Source: Dehalococcoidia bacterium
GTDB taxonomy: Bacteria; Chloroflexota; Dehalococcoidia; Lucifugimonadales; UBA3495
Length of the DNA: 54,826 bases
Assembly (NCBI GenBank): GCA_022451925.1
Contig: JAKUNL010000005.1
Coordinates: forward strand, 1-54,826
Direction: 5' to 3'
Shown: piece after piece, positions 44,524-53,560 of the stretch
Numbering within the stretch: position 1 is the stretch's first letter
Layout of the letters: every line of letters begins with the position of its first letter
Notes under the pieces: generated by a model
The model's input: the letters and a program-made list of their open reading frames with translations, nothing else
Told to the model about the DNA's origin: nothing
Databases searched by the model: none
Position numbers and translations under genes: made by a program

Positions 44524-45606
44524 TTATTCTGTTGATGCTTCCTCGGCGATAAAGGATTCGACTAAGTCTCGGGCCTGGTCGTCTGTGTGCTGGAAAGGCG
44601 GTGATTTCATGTAGTAGGCGCTTGGCCCTTCAATGGCCCCTCCTTGCCCACGGTCAAGTGCCACTTTGGCACAGCGGATAGCGTCTACGACTACTCCGGC
44701 GGAGTTGGGACTGTCCCAGACTTCGAGTTTCAATTCCAGGTTTAGTGGAGCTCCGCCAAAGACACGTCCTTCCATACGTATGTAGCACCACTTTCTGTCT
44801 TTCAACCATGGCACGTGGTCGCTAGGACCAATATGGACATCGTCATCTTCTGGTTCCTCGTCCATCTGGGAGGTCACGGAAGTGGTTTTAGAAATCTTTT
44901 TAGAAACCAGACGCTCTCTTTCCAGCATGTTAAGGAAGTCGGTGTTACCGCCAAAGTTCAATTGATACGTGTTGTCCAGCGTTACGCCGCGGTCTTCAAA
45001 TAGGCGGGTTAAGACCCGGTGAGTGATGGTGGCACCCAACTGGGACTTGATGTCGTCGCCGACGATGGGCACGCCACGCTCTTCGAAGCGGTTTCGCCAG
45101 TATTCTTCACGGGCCAGGAATACTGGAATGCAGTTCACCATACCACATCGGGCGTTCAGGATCTGTTCTACATACCATTTGGTGGCCTGCTCACTCCCGA
45201 CTGGAAGATAATTAATTACCACGTCGACTTCTTTCTCTTGAAGTATGCCGGCAATGTCTGACGTGGAACCTGGTGCCTTCTTAACTACGTCTTCAAGGTA
45301 CTTGCCTACGCCGTCGTGTGTCATACCTCGTTCGACGATAACGCCGGTCTTGGGAACCTCGGCGAATTTGATCGTGTTGTTTGGCGCTGCGAATATTGCG
45401 TCGGACAGGTCTTTGCCGACCTTGTTCTCATCAATATCAAAGGCTGCTACAACCTCAATATCTTCAATCCGGTATCCGCCGATGGTGTTATGCATGACCC
45501 CAGAAATCTCGACATCTTCTGGGATTTCCACGTACTTGTGGATTCCCTGGACAAGTGATGAGGCACAGTTTCCTACGCCAATGATTGCGACCTTGATTTT
45601 CCCCAC
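44524..45606 (-). CDS. ino1: myo-Inositol-1-phosphate synthase
   Basis: A 360-residue MIPS of the actinobacterial/archaeal type, making myo-inositol-1-phosphate from glucose-6-phosphate with NAD. Signatures are [15 protein letters not shown] at the start (Rossmann), [48 protein letters not shown] and [20 protein letters not shown]. The GTG start has GGAG eight bases upstream. It is the first gene of an operon with the PimA-like transferase (33 bases on) and a phosphatidylinositol-phosphate-synthase-like enzyme, so its product probably goes directly into lipid. A promoter lies at 45667-45695. Confidence 0.96.
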   Translation of the reverse strand: MGKIKVAIIGVGNCASSLVQGIHKYVEIPEDVEISGVMHNTIGGYRIEDIEVVAAFDIDENKVGKDLSDAIFAAPNNTIKFAEVPKTGVIVERGMTHDGVGKYLEDVVKKAPGSTSDIAGILQEKEVDVVINYLPVGSEQATKWYVEQILNARCGMVNCIPVFLAREEYWRNRFEERGVPIVGDDIKSQLGATITHRVLTRLFEDRGVTLDNTYQLNFGGNTDFLNMLERERLVSKKISKTTSVTSQMDEEPEDDDVHIGPSDHVPWLKDRKWCYIRMEGRVFGGAPLNLELKLEVWDSPNSAGVVVDAIRCAKVALDRGQGGAIEGPSAYYMKSPPFQHTDDQARDLVESFIAEEASTE

Positions 45607-45666
45607 GGATTTGGCTCCTTTTGCCGTTGACGTGTGCCTGTTCTCCAGTTCTAGCCAGGCTGCTGC

Positions 45667-45695
45667 ATTCTAGCAATTTGCCTTAGTTGTCACAA
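45667..45695 (-). promoter_or_regulatory. Promoter of the ino1 operon
   Basis: On the minus strand TTGTGA (45695-45690) is followed after 17 bases by TAGAAT (45672-45667), putting the start near 45660 and the leader at about 54 bases. Confidence 0.45.
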
Positions 45696-45776
45696 TAGGA
45701 GTGGTTACAGATTGCGACGCGTATTTGGATAATTTGGGATGTGTTTTACTATTATGCCAACCCAAATGAAAGGTCA

Positions 45777-46451
45777 TTAAAAAAATCTAATTATTCCTGT
45801 GCGGTCATCATATCGGAATCGTACTCCAATTGTCTCAGGAACCCGACCGTCTTGAAGGCGGTCTTTGATGGTTTGCTCTATCTGTGCGGATGCATCTTCC
45901 GGAGTAGATGCATCACGGATTACTTCAGCGAGTTCTTCAATTGTCATGTTGTCGGTAATTCCGTCTGTGGCTAGGAAGATACGATCTCCAGGGGCAGGTG
46001 TAATTTTTACCTGGGCTGGTGCGCCTAAGGTTTCGGAGGCCCCAATCGCCCTGGCTACCCCTACATGGAGAAATCCACCGGCATTTCCTGAGAGTTTTCG
46101 GTGTCCGTCGTTGTTGATCAGGAAAACCGGACTATCTCCGGCGGAGACTATCTCGATGTTATCACCGCGACCCAATACAGCGGAGACTGTTGTGAGAAGG
46201 AACCTGCCGGACCCGACGCTGAAAAAATCTGAATTCATTTCGGTTAGAAGATTGATTATATCTTCGGTGTTGTTCAGAGAACCGGCATCCAGCGCGTCTC
46301 TTAGTTCGTTGCTGGCTTGTTCCCCGCCGTGGCCAGTAACGCCGTCTAAGACCACGTCCAAGAACTCACCGCCTCCCAAGTCTTTACTCAGGAAACTGTC
46401 CTCTCCGTGGGCTGAATTGTCCTGCATCGTTGTGACTGTACTTGCCAACAT
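45777..46451 (-). CDS. PP2C-family protein serine/threonine phosphatase
   Basis: A 224-residue compact PP2C (PPM) phosphatase. Metal-binding motifs are visible: GEDSF near the N-terminus, VLDGVTGHGGEQAS (the D-G-x-x-G-H-G core), SAGDSPVFLI and FLATDGITDNMT. ATG 46451 is chosen over a TTG at 46460 because GAGG is ten bases upstream. It lies downstream of a kinase-like gene (62-base gap) on the same strand, so the two are likely a writer/eraser pair. Cytosolic; no membrane segment. The substrate is unknown. Confidence 0.87.
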   Translation of the reverse strand: MLASTVTTMQDNSAHGEDSFLSKDLGGGEFLDVVLDGVTGHGGEQASNELRDALDAGSLNNTEDIINLLTEMNSDFFSVGSGRFLLTTVSAVLGRGDNIEIVSAGDSPVFLINNDGHRKLSGNAGGFLHVGVARAIGASETLGAPAQVKITPAPGDRIFLATDGITDNMTIEELAEVIRDASTPEDASAQIEQTIKDRLQDGRVPETIGVRFRYDDRTGIIRFF

Positions 46452-46513
46452 TACGGCCAAACCTCGGCTAATTTAAGTTGGGAATAATCTCTCTAGTTGA
46501 TTTAGATCCTGTG

Positions 46514-47533
46514 TTATCCGGTCGAATACTCGGCCATTTCTGTGTCAGGGTTAAATAAAAAGCCTCTCCAATAGTCCTCTTTTAACCAGAGGGCAGCTTC
46601 CTGCCACGATTGGATTGCCCCTGACGATTCAGCAGAGGCGCGATTTCTCAAATCTATTTGATCCAGGTACGACGTTAAGTCGGAACGGAATTGTGCGTAT
46701 TCAGTGTAGCTCCGCTCTTTTATCTTATCCAGTATGGTAGCCCCTGATTCTACTATCGCAGTCGCGCAATTTGACAATGAACGTGCCATTTCATCAAGTT
46801 CCTGGTCGATGTTTACTATGGGACGAAGACCTCGAGGGTCACGGTAGCTCTTTGAATCTGTCGGGGGTTCTTCTGGAGTGGTGTAGAACTTGATTATCTC
46901 CAAGCATGTATCATTGATATCAAACGGAGGCCGGCCCTTGGGAGTCTCATCGTTTAGCTGGACTAGTGCTCCAGTGTCGATTAAAGTCATTTGGGCATGG
47001 CCTGGTTGGTAAAAGATATTCTGGGGCCGTAAGTCTAGGATGATGTAGCCGGATTGTAGGTATACCTCTTCTAAATCCAAAAGCTGATTTTGTATCGGGT
47101 GAGCCGGGATTGAACTGGGTTGTACCAATGGGAAAAGCGGAAACAGGTTTTGGCCAACACCAATGGGAACCCCTTTGAACTTGGACATCATGTCTCCCAA
47201 CAAAGGGATTCCAGAGGCCCTAGTCTCTACGACCACTCTGTATTCGGTTCTTAACTCGTCTCCGAAAAAAGTGTCATGGATGTCGGGATCAGTGTAGCCG
47301 ATGATGGGAGAAATCAGGTCCGTGGAGAATCCTATTTCTTCGTAAGCTTGTAGTATTTTATCGGTGCGACTCTCTATGGTCTGATGCTGGTTTCGACTGA
47401 TGGCCTGAGGCACCGGCCTTTTAATCGCCACCTGCTGCCCGGTTTGTAGATCAGTGGCAGCTTTCACTTCGTAGTCGGCTCCGCTACCTAGTCTACCGGT
47501 AATTTCGTATCGCTTTAGGTCGACCTTCTCCAA
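46514..47533 (-). CDS. Divergent protein-kinase-like protein
   Basis: A 339-residue protein with a recognisable but altered kinase core: glycine loop GRLGSGADYEV (residues 13-23), VAIK Lys38, catalytic loop ILDLRPQN with Asp167 and Asn172 (in place of H-R-D-L-K-P-x-N, so the His and Arg are missing) and IDTG at 185-188 for DFG. All three acidic/Lys essentials are kept, so activity is possible. No activation-loop Thr pattern or membrane helix is evident, and the C-terminal third is not recognised. TTG 47533 has AGGAG eight bases upstream. A PP2C gene follows. Confidence 0.75.
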   Translation of the reverse strand: MEKVDLKRYEITGRLGSGADYEVKAATDLQTGQQVAIKRPVPQAISRNQHQTIESRTDKILQAYEEIGFSTDLISPIIGYTDPDIHDTFFGDELRTEYRVVVETRASGIPLLGDMMSKFKGVPIGVGQNLFPLFPLVQPSSIPAHPIQNQLLDLEEVYLQSGYIILDLRPQNIFYQPGHAQMTLIDTGALVQLNDETPKGRPPFDINDTCLEIIKFYTTPEEPPTDSKSYRDPRGLRPIVNIDQELDEMARSLSNCATAIVESGATILDKIKERSYTEYAQFRSDLTSYLDQIDLRNRASAESSGAIQSWQEAALWLKEDYWRGFLFNPDTEMAEYSTG

Positions 47534-47741
47534 GGAAAATTCTCCTGATGAGATTGGTTGAAAAGATACTTGTAAGTGTTGATCAATCGGGTTGGTTACT
47601 GACCTGAATTGTTAGCAAAAATAGACTTATTTGAGCTCAAAAACCCGATTCTGAAACCGAATGGATGGTACCTCTTGGCCTCAGAAAAAGCAACACCGAA
47701 TATGCTTCGCCAACGCGCCCGAAACGGCTATAAATCTTTAA

Positions 47742-48617
47742 TTAGGTGACAGTGATTGCCGGAGTTCGGTAAAGTAGAGTAGTCCACTCGTCTTCAGGCC
47801 ACTCACTGACTAACTCTAAACCCAATCGTTCAACTGAGTCACCTACCTCCGGTTTCTGGCTGCCTAAGAGACCTGATGCGATGAATAAAGATCCTGGTTT
47901 AAGAACCTCTACGATGAACGGGCACCGGTCGACTACTCCCCGAGCTGAGATGTTGGCCACCGCCAAATCGAATTTCCCTCCAGGTGCGGTTGGATGAGGC
48001 ACTGAGCCCTGGGCCAATTTAACTTGCTTGGTGATGCCGCTCCTTCTGAAATTTCTTCGGGCGGCCGACACAGCTTGAGTGTCGATGTCTAAGGCTGTGA
48101 CTGATTTAGCGCCCAGTTTCATGGCCGCTATAGTTAAGATGCCGGATCCGGTGCCCAAGTCCAGAATTGTCATGCCAGGAGTAATGTGCTGTTCCATGGC
48201 CTGGAGGCACGTGTTTGTAGTGGGGTGGTAGCCGGTTCCAAATGCGATTCCGGGGTCTAGTTCAATCACTACGTCTTCCGGTTTCGAATCTAGTTCCAAC
48301 CAGGTGGGCTTTATAACTAGGTTCTTGCCGATACGCAGAATTCGGAAGTGAGATTTCCAGGCATTCTGCCAGTCTTCGTCTTCCGGTAATTCATGAATCT
48401 GGAGTTCGCCGATGGGTTCTATGGAAGCTATTAGTCGGATTCCGACGTCAATGCGGGCCATCCGTTGTCTTGAACCAGTGGTCACATAAGTACGTAGTAG
48501 TACTTGGCCTCTTGCCGCAAGTTCCGTGCTGAGCCCCTTTCCGTAGCGACTGAATAGGTATGAGACTGGCTCTACGTACTCATGAGGTACGGTAATGCTT
48601 AATTCTTGCCAGGCCAC
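47742..48617 (-). CDS. prmA: Ribosomal protein L11 methyltransferase
   Basis: A 291-residue SAM methyltransferase that methylates lysines and the N-terminus of ribosomal protein L11. LDPGIAFGTGYHPTT, ILDLGTGSGILTIAAMKLGAKSVTALDID (in parts) and VANISARGV (for the N-I/L-P-P-like motif, here N-I-S-A) identify it. GTG 48617 (VAWQELSITV) follows AGGAGG four bases away and is the clear start, although the frame is open to 48677. It lies 143 bases after dnaJ, an order also seen in other bacteria. Confidence 0.92.
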   Translation of the reverse strand: MAWQELSITVPHEYVEPVSYLFSRYGKGLSTELAARGQVLLRTYVTTGSRQRMARIDVGIRLIASIEPIGELQIHELPEDEDWQNAWKSHFRILRIGKNLVIKPTWLELDSKPEDVVIELDPGIAFGTGYHPTTNTCLQAMEQHITPGMTILDLGTGSGILTIAAMKLGAKSVTALDIDTQAVSAARRNFRRSGITKQVKLAQGSVPHPTAPGGKFDLAVANISARGVVDRCPFIVEVLKPGSLFIASGLLGSQKPEVGDSVERLGLELVSEWPEDEWTTLLYRTPAITVT

Positions 48618-48760
48618 CGGTCCTCCTAATTTTTGATTAATCCAACTGTTGATAGAGTGAAAGACTCGCAGAATCAATGGTTGCCAAGTCTTTAATAATG
48701 GTCCGGTCCTGCTACGGGTTTTGCGCTGTCGGAATAATGATCAGAGTGAATCCCTTTTGT

Positions 48761-49903
48761 TTAGCTTAATTTGTCCTTGAGTTTATCAAAGATGCCTTTG
48801 TCTTCCTCTTCGTGGCCTTCGTCGTTGTTCGAGTTTCCATTGGAACTGGCAAATGATGCTGCAAGTTCTTGGAGTAGTTCTTGTTGTCGCTGATTTAAGG
48901 AACCTGGGACACGGACATTCACCATGATCCGTAAATCCCCACGGCGGTTACTGTTGAGATGTGGGATACCTTTGCCTTTGATTCGGAATTCGGAGCCGTG
49001 TTGGGTCCCTTTGGGTAGCTTTAAGTCTTCGTCTTCATCGTCAAGGGTTGGGATAGTTTTGTTCACACCGAGGGCTGCTTCTGCGATGTTGATCGGCAGG
49101 TCGTAAATCAAGTCAGAGCCTTCCCTGTCAAAAAATTGATGCTCTTGAACGTCGATATAAACATATAAGTTACCGTGACCCCCGCCTTCACTTCCGGCGT
49201 TACCCTCTCCGCTGAGGCGCACCTGCATCCCGTCTTCAACTCCGGCGGGAATATTCACAGAGATTTTTCGCGTTTTGCGCTCTTTGCCTCCACCACGGCA
49301 GTTAGTGCAAGCGCTTTTGATAGTGGTGCCGCGTCCCTGGCAGCTTGTACACGTTGTTACTTGGGTGAATTGTCCAAACACACTGCGTTGAGCCCTTCGG
49401 ACCTGGCCGTGGCCCTTACATGTGTTACAGGTATCCAGCGATGTACCTGGCTCGTTTCCGGCTCCGTCGCATACTCCGCAATCTTCAAGGCGGGTTAATT
49501 CGAGTTCCCGTTCAGCGCCGAAAATCGACTCTTCAAAGGCCAAGACAACCCGCTGTTGCAAATCGCTCCCGCGTTGTGCCTGGCGACGGCCTGAACGATC
49601 GCCAAAAAAGGAGTCGAAAATATCGCCGAAGCCACCAAAACCTTCGAATCCATCAAATGGTTGGCCAGAGCTTCCGTTGCTGCCCACTCCAGCTTTCCCA
49701 AATTGGTCGTATTGGGCTCTTTTATTTCGATCAGAGAGAACCTGGTAGGCCTCGTTGATCTCTTTGAACTTTTCTTCTGCGTCTGGACTTTTGTTGCGGT
49801 CTGGATGGTACTCCATGGCTTTCTTGCGGAAAGCCTTGCGGATGTCCTCTTCACCTACGCCCCGAGACAGACCGAGAATATCGTAATAATCCGTGTTAGC
49901 CAT
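48761..49903 (-). CDS. dnaJ: Chaperone protein DnaJ (type I)
   Basis: A 380-residue classical DnaJ. The J domain (residues 5-69) has HPD at 33-35, then a Gly/Phe-rich region (FDGFEGFGGFGDIF), four zinc repeats from Cys142 to Cys202 (CGVCDGAG, CNTCKGHG, CTSCQGRG, CTNCRGGG), and the C-terminal substrate and dimerisation domains. It works with DnaK and GrpE, which are not in the window. It is the first gene of the dnaJ-prmA run and distinct from the zinc-less CbpA at 7650. A promoter with a TATAAT box lies 67 bases upstream. Confidence 0.97.
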   Translation of the reverse strand: MANTDYYDILGLSRGVGEEDIRKAFRKKAMEYHPDRNKSPDAEEKFKEINEAYQVLSDRNKRAQYDQFGKAGVGSNGSSGQPFDGFEGFGGFGDIFDSFFGDRSGRRQAQRGSDLQQRVVLAFEESIFGAERELELTRLEDCGVCDGAGNEPGTSLDTCNTCKGHGQVRRAQRSVFGQFTQVTTCTSCQGRGTTIKSACTNCRGGGKERKTRKISVNIPAGVEDGMQVRLSGEGNAGSEGGGHGNLYVYIDVQEHQFFDREGSDLIYDLPINIAEAALGVNKTIPTLDDEDEDLKLPKGTQHGSEFRIKGKGIPHLNSNRRGDLRIMVNVRVPGSLNQRQQELLQELAASFASSNGNSNNDEGHEEEDKGIFDKLKDKLS

Positions 49904-49976
49904 TTACGAACACCGTTGTGTTCTGTTCTCCAAGCTGGATTTAATAGCGAATGGAATTGGTAGGAAATACCGCCCC

Positions 49977-50005
49977 ATTATAGAGCAGGCCAGATGGAGG
50001 CTCAA
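49977..50005 (-). promoter_or_regulatory. dnaJ promoter with a HAIR half-site
   Basis: TTGAGC (50005-50000)-N17-TATAAT (49982-49977) on the minus strand, start near 49970. The -35 region reads CTTGAGC, six of seven to one half of the HAIR operator, but the second half is not recognisable. Confidence 0.5.
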
Positions 50006-50139
50006 GAGCAGTTGTGAAGAGCTCGAATGTATTTGTTTGGCCAGAATGGCCTCGAAATGTTAGATGGACCCACATGTAACTAGGTTAAAATTATGTTGAA
50101 TTCGGTTAGTTTTGTTGGGATTGGTGAAGGGTTTTTATC

Positions 50140-50168
50140 TTGACACTTTCTAGGCATCTAGTTAGGAT
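50140..50168 (+). promoter_or_regulatory. Promoter of rny
   Basis: TTGACA (50140-50145)-N17-TAGGAT (50163-50168), with the start expected near 50175. Confidence 0.6.
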
Positions 50169-50173
50169 GTTAT

Positions 50174-50195
50174 AAGGAGCAAAAGCTCCTTTTTT
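50174..50195 (+). promoter_or_regulatory. Hairpin with U-tract at the 5' end of the rny transcript
   Basis: AAGGAGC-AAAA-GCTCCTT followed by four more T residues. It begins at the predicted transcript start (50175) and ends about 25 bases before the rny GTG. Formally it looks like a small terminator, but this close to the promoter it is more likely a 5' stabilising or attenuating hairpin. Also note that the 5' arm contains AGGAG, which the hairpin would hide. Confidence 0.5.
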
Positions 50196-50220
50196 AGGCA
50201 CACTAGGCGGAAAGGAATAG

Positions 50221-51756
50221 GTGATCCCGTTGGAGATAATCATCGTCATTCTAGCCGTCCTGGCGGCCGCAGGTATTGGTGGCGCTACTTGGCTCGCTCT
50301 TAAAGCGCGCAAAGACGCGGAACTGGCACGATCTGCCGGTGAGAGCGCGAGAGGTATCGTAACCCAGGCTGAAGAGGAGAGTAGAAAACTCCTCTTTGCG
50401 GCCCAGGAAGAGGCTTTAAAACTACGTAACGAAACAGAGACAGACCTTAAAGATCAGCGACAAGAGTTCCACCGCATGGAAAGCAGGCATATGCAGCGGG
50501 AAGAACAATTAGAGCGGAAAGTAGAGGTTCAGGAAGAAAAGGAACGTGAACTGGCCGTTTATGCAAAGGAGATAGAGCAGGGCCGGATAGAAGCCGAAGC
50601 ACTAAAGGCCGAACAATCTAGGGCCCTAGAACAGGTTGCAGGTCTCAGTGTTGAGGAGGCTCGTGAACAAGTGGTCAAGCGCGGCGAAGAGGAAGCCGTG
50701 CACGACTTGGCTAAACGGTACTACGAACTAGAGAAAGAGTATAAAGAAAAGGCCAACGAAAACGCTCGCAAGATAATCACAGTAGCTATCAATAGACTTG
50801 CGACAGACGTCGTCTCTGAAGCGACAACATCGACGGTCTCTCTTCCCAACGATGAGATGAAAGGTCGTCTTATCGGTCGCGAAGGTCGCAACATTCGTAC
50901 ATTGGAAGCACTCACCGGTGTTGACGTCATCATCGACGATACCCCTGAGGCAGTCACAGTATCTTGTTTCGACCCGGTCCGTCGCGAAATAGCACGTTTG
51001 GCTCTCGAGAAACTGGTTTCAGACGGACGTATCCAGCCTGCCAGAATTGAAGATATGGTCAACAGGGCTCATGAAGAGATTGATCAAACCATTCTGAAAG
51101 CCGGCGAACAGGCCACATTCGATGCCGGAGTTAGTGGACTCGACTCGGAGTTGATTCGGCTACTCGGCCAACTGAAATACCGCTACAGCTACGGTGAGAA
51201 TGTGCTTAAGCATTCGATTGAAGTTTCGTTGCTCTCTGGGATGTTGGCAGCAGAGGCCGGAGCCAATGTTCAGGTGGCCAAGATGGGAGGTTTGCTACAT
51301 GATATCGGTAAAGCCGTTACTCATGAAGTGTCCGGCCCCCATGCTGAGATTGGCGCTGAGATTGCCCGGAAGCACGGTATCAACCATAGCTCTTACCGAG
51401 GAATCTTGGAACATCACAGCGATGACCATGAGACGGTCGAGTCGTTTTTGGTGGCTACAGCCGATGCTATCAGTGCCTCGAGACCAGGTGCTCGCAGAGA
51501 GTCACTGGAACTGTATGTCAAACGGCTCAAGGAATTAGAAGAGGTTGCTACTAGCTTTAACGGTGTGGAAAGGGTCTTTGCAATCCAGGCGGGGCGGGAA
51601 GTTCGGGTTATGGTCAAACCAGATGACCTGACCGACGTGGAATCCGCAGGATTGGCCCGGAACATAGCCAAAAAGGTGGAGGAAGATCTTGTTTTCCCTG
51701 GTCAGATCAAGGTGACAGTGATTAGGGAGACTCGGAATGTCGAATACGCTAAGTGA
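50221..51756 (+). CDS. rny: Ribonuclease Y
   Basis: A 511-residue membrane-anchored endoribonuclease that begins mRNA decay. One N-terminal helix (residues 4-27), a long charged coiled coil (about 30-200), a KH domain with [17 protein letters not shown] (residues 219-235), and the HD domain with His360-Asp361 (LLHDIGKA) and [11 protein letters not shown]-like [11 protein letters not shown] near the end. Length is normal. The GTG start has AAAGGAA upstream. Transcription comes from a promoter at 50140 with a hairpin at the predicted mRNA 5' end, and a terminator follows. Confidence 0.97.
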   Translation: MIPLEIIIVILAVLAAAGIGGATWLALKARKDAELARSAGESARGIVTQAEEESRKLLFAAQEEALKLRNETETDLKDQRQEFHRMESRHMQREEQLERKVEVQEEKERELAVYAKEIEQGRIEAEALKAEQSRALEQVAGLSVEEAREQVVKRGEEEAVHDLAKRYYELEKEYKEKANENARKIITVAINRLATDVVSEATTSTVSLPNDEMKGRLIGREGRNIRTLEALTGVDVIIDDTPEAVTVSCFDPVRREIARLALEKLVSDGRIQPARIEDMVNRAHEEIDQTILKAGEQATFDAGVSGLDSELIRLLGQLKYRYSYGENVLKHSIEVSLLSGMLAAEAGANVQVAKMGGLLHDIGKAVTHEVSGPHAEIGAEIARKHGINHSSYRGILEHHSDDHETVESFLVATADAISASRPGARRESLELYVKRLKELEEVATSFNGVERVFAIQAGREVRVMVKPDDLTDVESAGLARNIAKKVEEDLVFPGQIKVTVIRETRNVEYAK

Positions 51757-51790
51757 TAATTAGGCCGAGTTACAAATTGCTCGCGAAGAA

Positions 51791-51845
51791 AAAAGAGGAC
51801 TTGGAAGCGGGAGTGTCCGATTGCTGGGTCCTCTTTTAATTTTAT
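51791..51845 (+). terminator. Terminator after rny
   Basis: AAAAGAGGAC (51791-51800) pairs perfectly with GTCCTCTTTT (51828-51837) around a 27-base loop, followed by AATTTTA. It starts 35 bases after the rny stop. Confidence 0.75.
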
Positions 51846-51981
51846 GATGATAACTTTGGGTATTGCGATGATCCCTCATAACATCAAACTTGATAGATCG
51901 ATTACTTATCACATGAGAGTTTAGTAACTCGATCGGTCAGAACCAAGACCGTCGAGCAAATACATGGGACTGTGAAACAGA

Positions 51982-52830
51982 TTGTCCGCAACTATAGACC
52001 TGCACTTGCATACCCTGGCTTCAGATGGCCGTCTTACCCCCACTGAATTAGTTCAGATGGTTGCTAAGAATGGGCTTAAAACTATTTCTATAACTGACCA
52101 TGACAGTACTGAAGGCTTGGCTGAGGCTTATGAAGCAGTCAAGGAATTCCCCGACCTCCGCATTATCCCGGGCATTGAAATGAGCGCTGATATACCTGGT
52201 GACGAGGTCCACGTACTGGGTTACTTTCTTGATTATCATAACGAGGAATTTCAAGCTACGTTGTCTGAATTTCGTAGAGGCCGAGTTGATCGAGCCAAGG
52301 TTATGGTAGAGAAGCTGCAAGACCTAGGAAAACCTGTGGATTGGGAGAGGGTTCAGGACTTTGCAGGTGATGGCACTGTGGGACGGCCTCACATCGCATT
52401 GGCTATGGTAGAGGCCGGATACTTCAAGGAACCTAAAGAAGCCTTTGACGAGTATCTGGGTAACAACGGGTTGGCTTACTTTGACCGGCCAAAATTAGCC
52501 CCGGCCGCAGGGGTAGAAATGATTAAGAAAGTTGGCGGTGTCCCCGTGTTGGCCCATCCGACGTTTATGAATGATATGGAAGCAGGGATATCCAACCTCA
52601 AGAAAGTCGGTTTGGTTGGGATGGAAGTATATTACGCCCAATACGACGATGACACAGTCAGGCACCTGGCCAGATTGGCCAAGGAATATGATCTGATTCC
52701 TTGTGGTGGCAGTGACTACCATGGGTTAGGCAACTCTGGAGAGCCGTTACCGGGTACTCTGGGCCCGCCTGAAGAGACGATTAAGCTGCTTGAAGACGCA
52801 GCAGAAAAAGCTAAGGCGGAGCGGGCCTAG
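51982..52830 (+). CDS. PHP-domain phosphoesterase
   Basis: A 282-residue PHP protein of the YciV/RNase AM (nucleoside 3',5'-bisphosphate phosphatase) type. Metal ligands: IDLHLHTLASDG at the N-terminus, ITDHDSTEG, GIEMSAD, VHVLGYFLD, GRPHIALAMVE, LAHPTF and CGGSDYHG. Family members hydrolyse pAp-like nucleotides or trim short RNAs and 5' ends of rRNA. The TTG start at 51982 has no good SD, and no ATG is in frame nearby. It lies 145 bases after the rny terminator and 20 bases before the PlsY-like gene. Confidence 0.9.
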   Translation: MSATIDLHLHTLASDGRLTPTELVQMVAKNGLKTISITDHDSTEGLAEAYEAVKEFPDLRIIPGIEMSADIPGDEVHVLGYFLDYHNEEFQATLSEFRRGRVDRAKVMVEKLQDLGKPVDWERVQDFAGDGTVGRPHIALAMVEAGYFKEPKEAFDEYLGNNGLAYFDRPKLAPAAGVEMIKKVGGVPVLAHPTFMNDMEAGISNLKKVGLVGMEVYYAQYDDDTVRHLARLAKEYDLIPCGGSDYHGLGNSGEPLPGTLGPPEETIKLLEDAAEKAKAERA

Positions 52831-52850
52831 TTAGTTAACATTACCGCATT

Positions 52851-53525
52851 ATGGACATAATCTTTCTATACATAGGCGCTTTTCTTTTGGGTTCCATCCC
52901 CACAGCCTATATTGTTGGCAAGGTCGTAAGAAAAGTGGATATCCGTGGATACGGCAGCGGTAATGTCGGAAGCGCCAACCTTTATGAACACGTCGGTAAG
53001 AAATGGGTCTATCCTGTGGCCGCGGTAGAGATTTTCATAAAAGGCGCGCTGCCCATCTGGTTGGCGATTCATGTATTGGATATCGACCGTGCTTCCGGAT
53101 ACCTGGTCGGACCACCACTACTCGCGGTTACTGGAAATAACTGGTCTATCTTCTTGAAACTACAGGGTGGGAGGGGTATAGCCGTTGCGGGTGGGACTCT
53201 CGTGGCTCTGTCGCCGGTTCTGGCCATCTTCTGCGCTGTCATCGCAATCGGTGGTTGGAAGATTACCAAAAGCTCGGGGTTGTGGGTGCTGATCTCTCTA
53301 ATATTGCTGCCACTGTGGTCTTATCTGATCCACGACAATCTAAACCTAGTTTGGTATTGCTTGGGGCTTTTGGGATTGGTCTCGCTTAAGCGCATATCGG
53401 CGAATTGGATGCCATTTCCGCATGGAATCTCGCGTAAGGCGGTGCTATTCAATCGACTGGTTCGTGATCGTGATGTTGCTGATCGGACGGGTTGGGTAAG
53501 ACGTATCCCAGAAGGCTCTTCTTGA
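52851..53525 (+). CDS. plsY: PlsY-like glycerol-3-phosphate acyltransferase
   Basis: A 224-residue membrane protein with the PlsY layout: five or so helices, IPTAYIVGKVVRKVDIRGYGSGNVGSANL (residues 16-44, in parts) and VTGNNWSIFLKLQGGRGIAVAGG (93-115). PlsY transfers acyl from acyl-phosphate to glycerol-3-phosphate. The conserved G-N-P-G-A-T-N is G-N-V-G-S-A-N, and the usual G-H and K-G-G-K-G are G-N and Q-G-G-R-G, so it is a divergent member and may act on another substrate. There is no SD. The last 34 bases lie upstream of the zinc-finger gene's chosen start. Confidence 0.82.
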   Translation: MDIIFLYIGAFLLGSIPTAYIVGKVVRKVDIRGYGSGNVGSANLYEHVGKKWVYPVAAVEIFIKGALPIWLAIHVLDIDRASGYLVGPPLLAVTGNNWSIFLKLQGGRGIAVAGGTLVALSPVLAIFCAVIAIGGWKITKSSGLWVLISLILLPLWSYLIHDNLNLVWYCLGLLGLVSLKRISANWMPFPHGISRKAVLFNRLVRDRDVADRTGWVRRIPEGSS

Positions 53526-53560
53526 ATTTAATTAGGTGGGCAGGGACATTCGATAAGAAT

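Larger units (their letters stand above)
49904..50220. other. Divergent regulatory region between dnaJ and rny
   Basis: The 317 bases contain the dnaJ promoter (49977-50005) on the left and the rny promoter and leader hairpin (50140-50195) on the right. The middle (50010-50130) holds nothing recognised. Confidence 0.6.

Noticed and set aside
47630-47641. 12-base palindrome TTTGAGCTCAAA upstream of the kinase gene as an operator
   Set aside because: A single short palindrome with no supporting promoter; could be chance.
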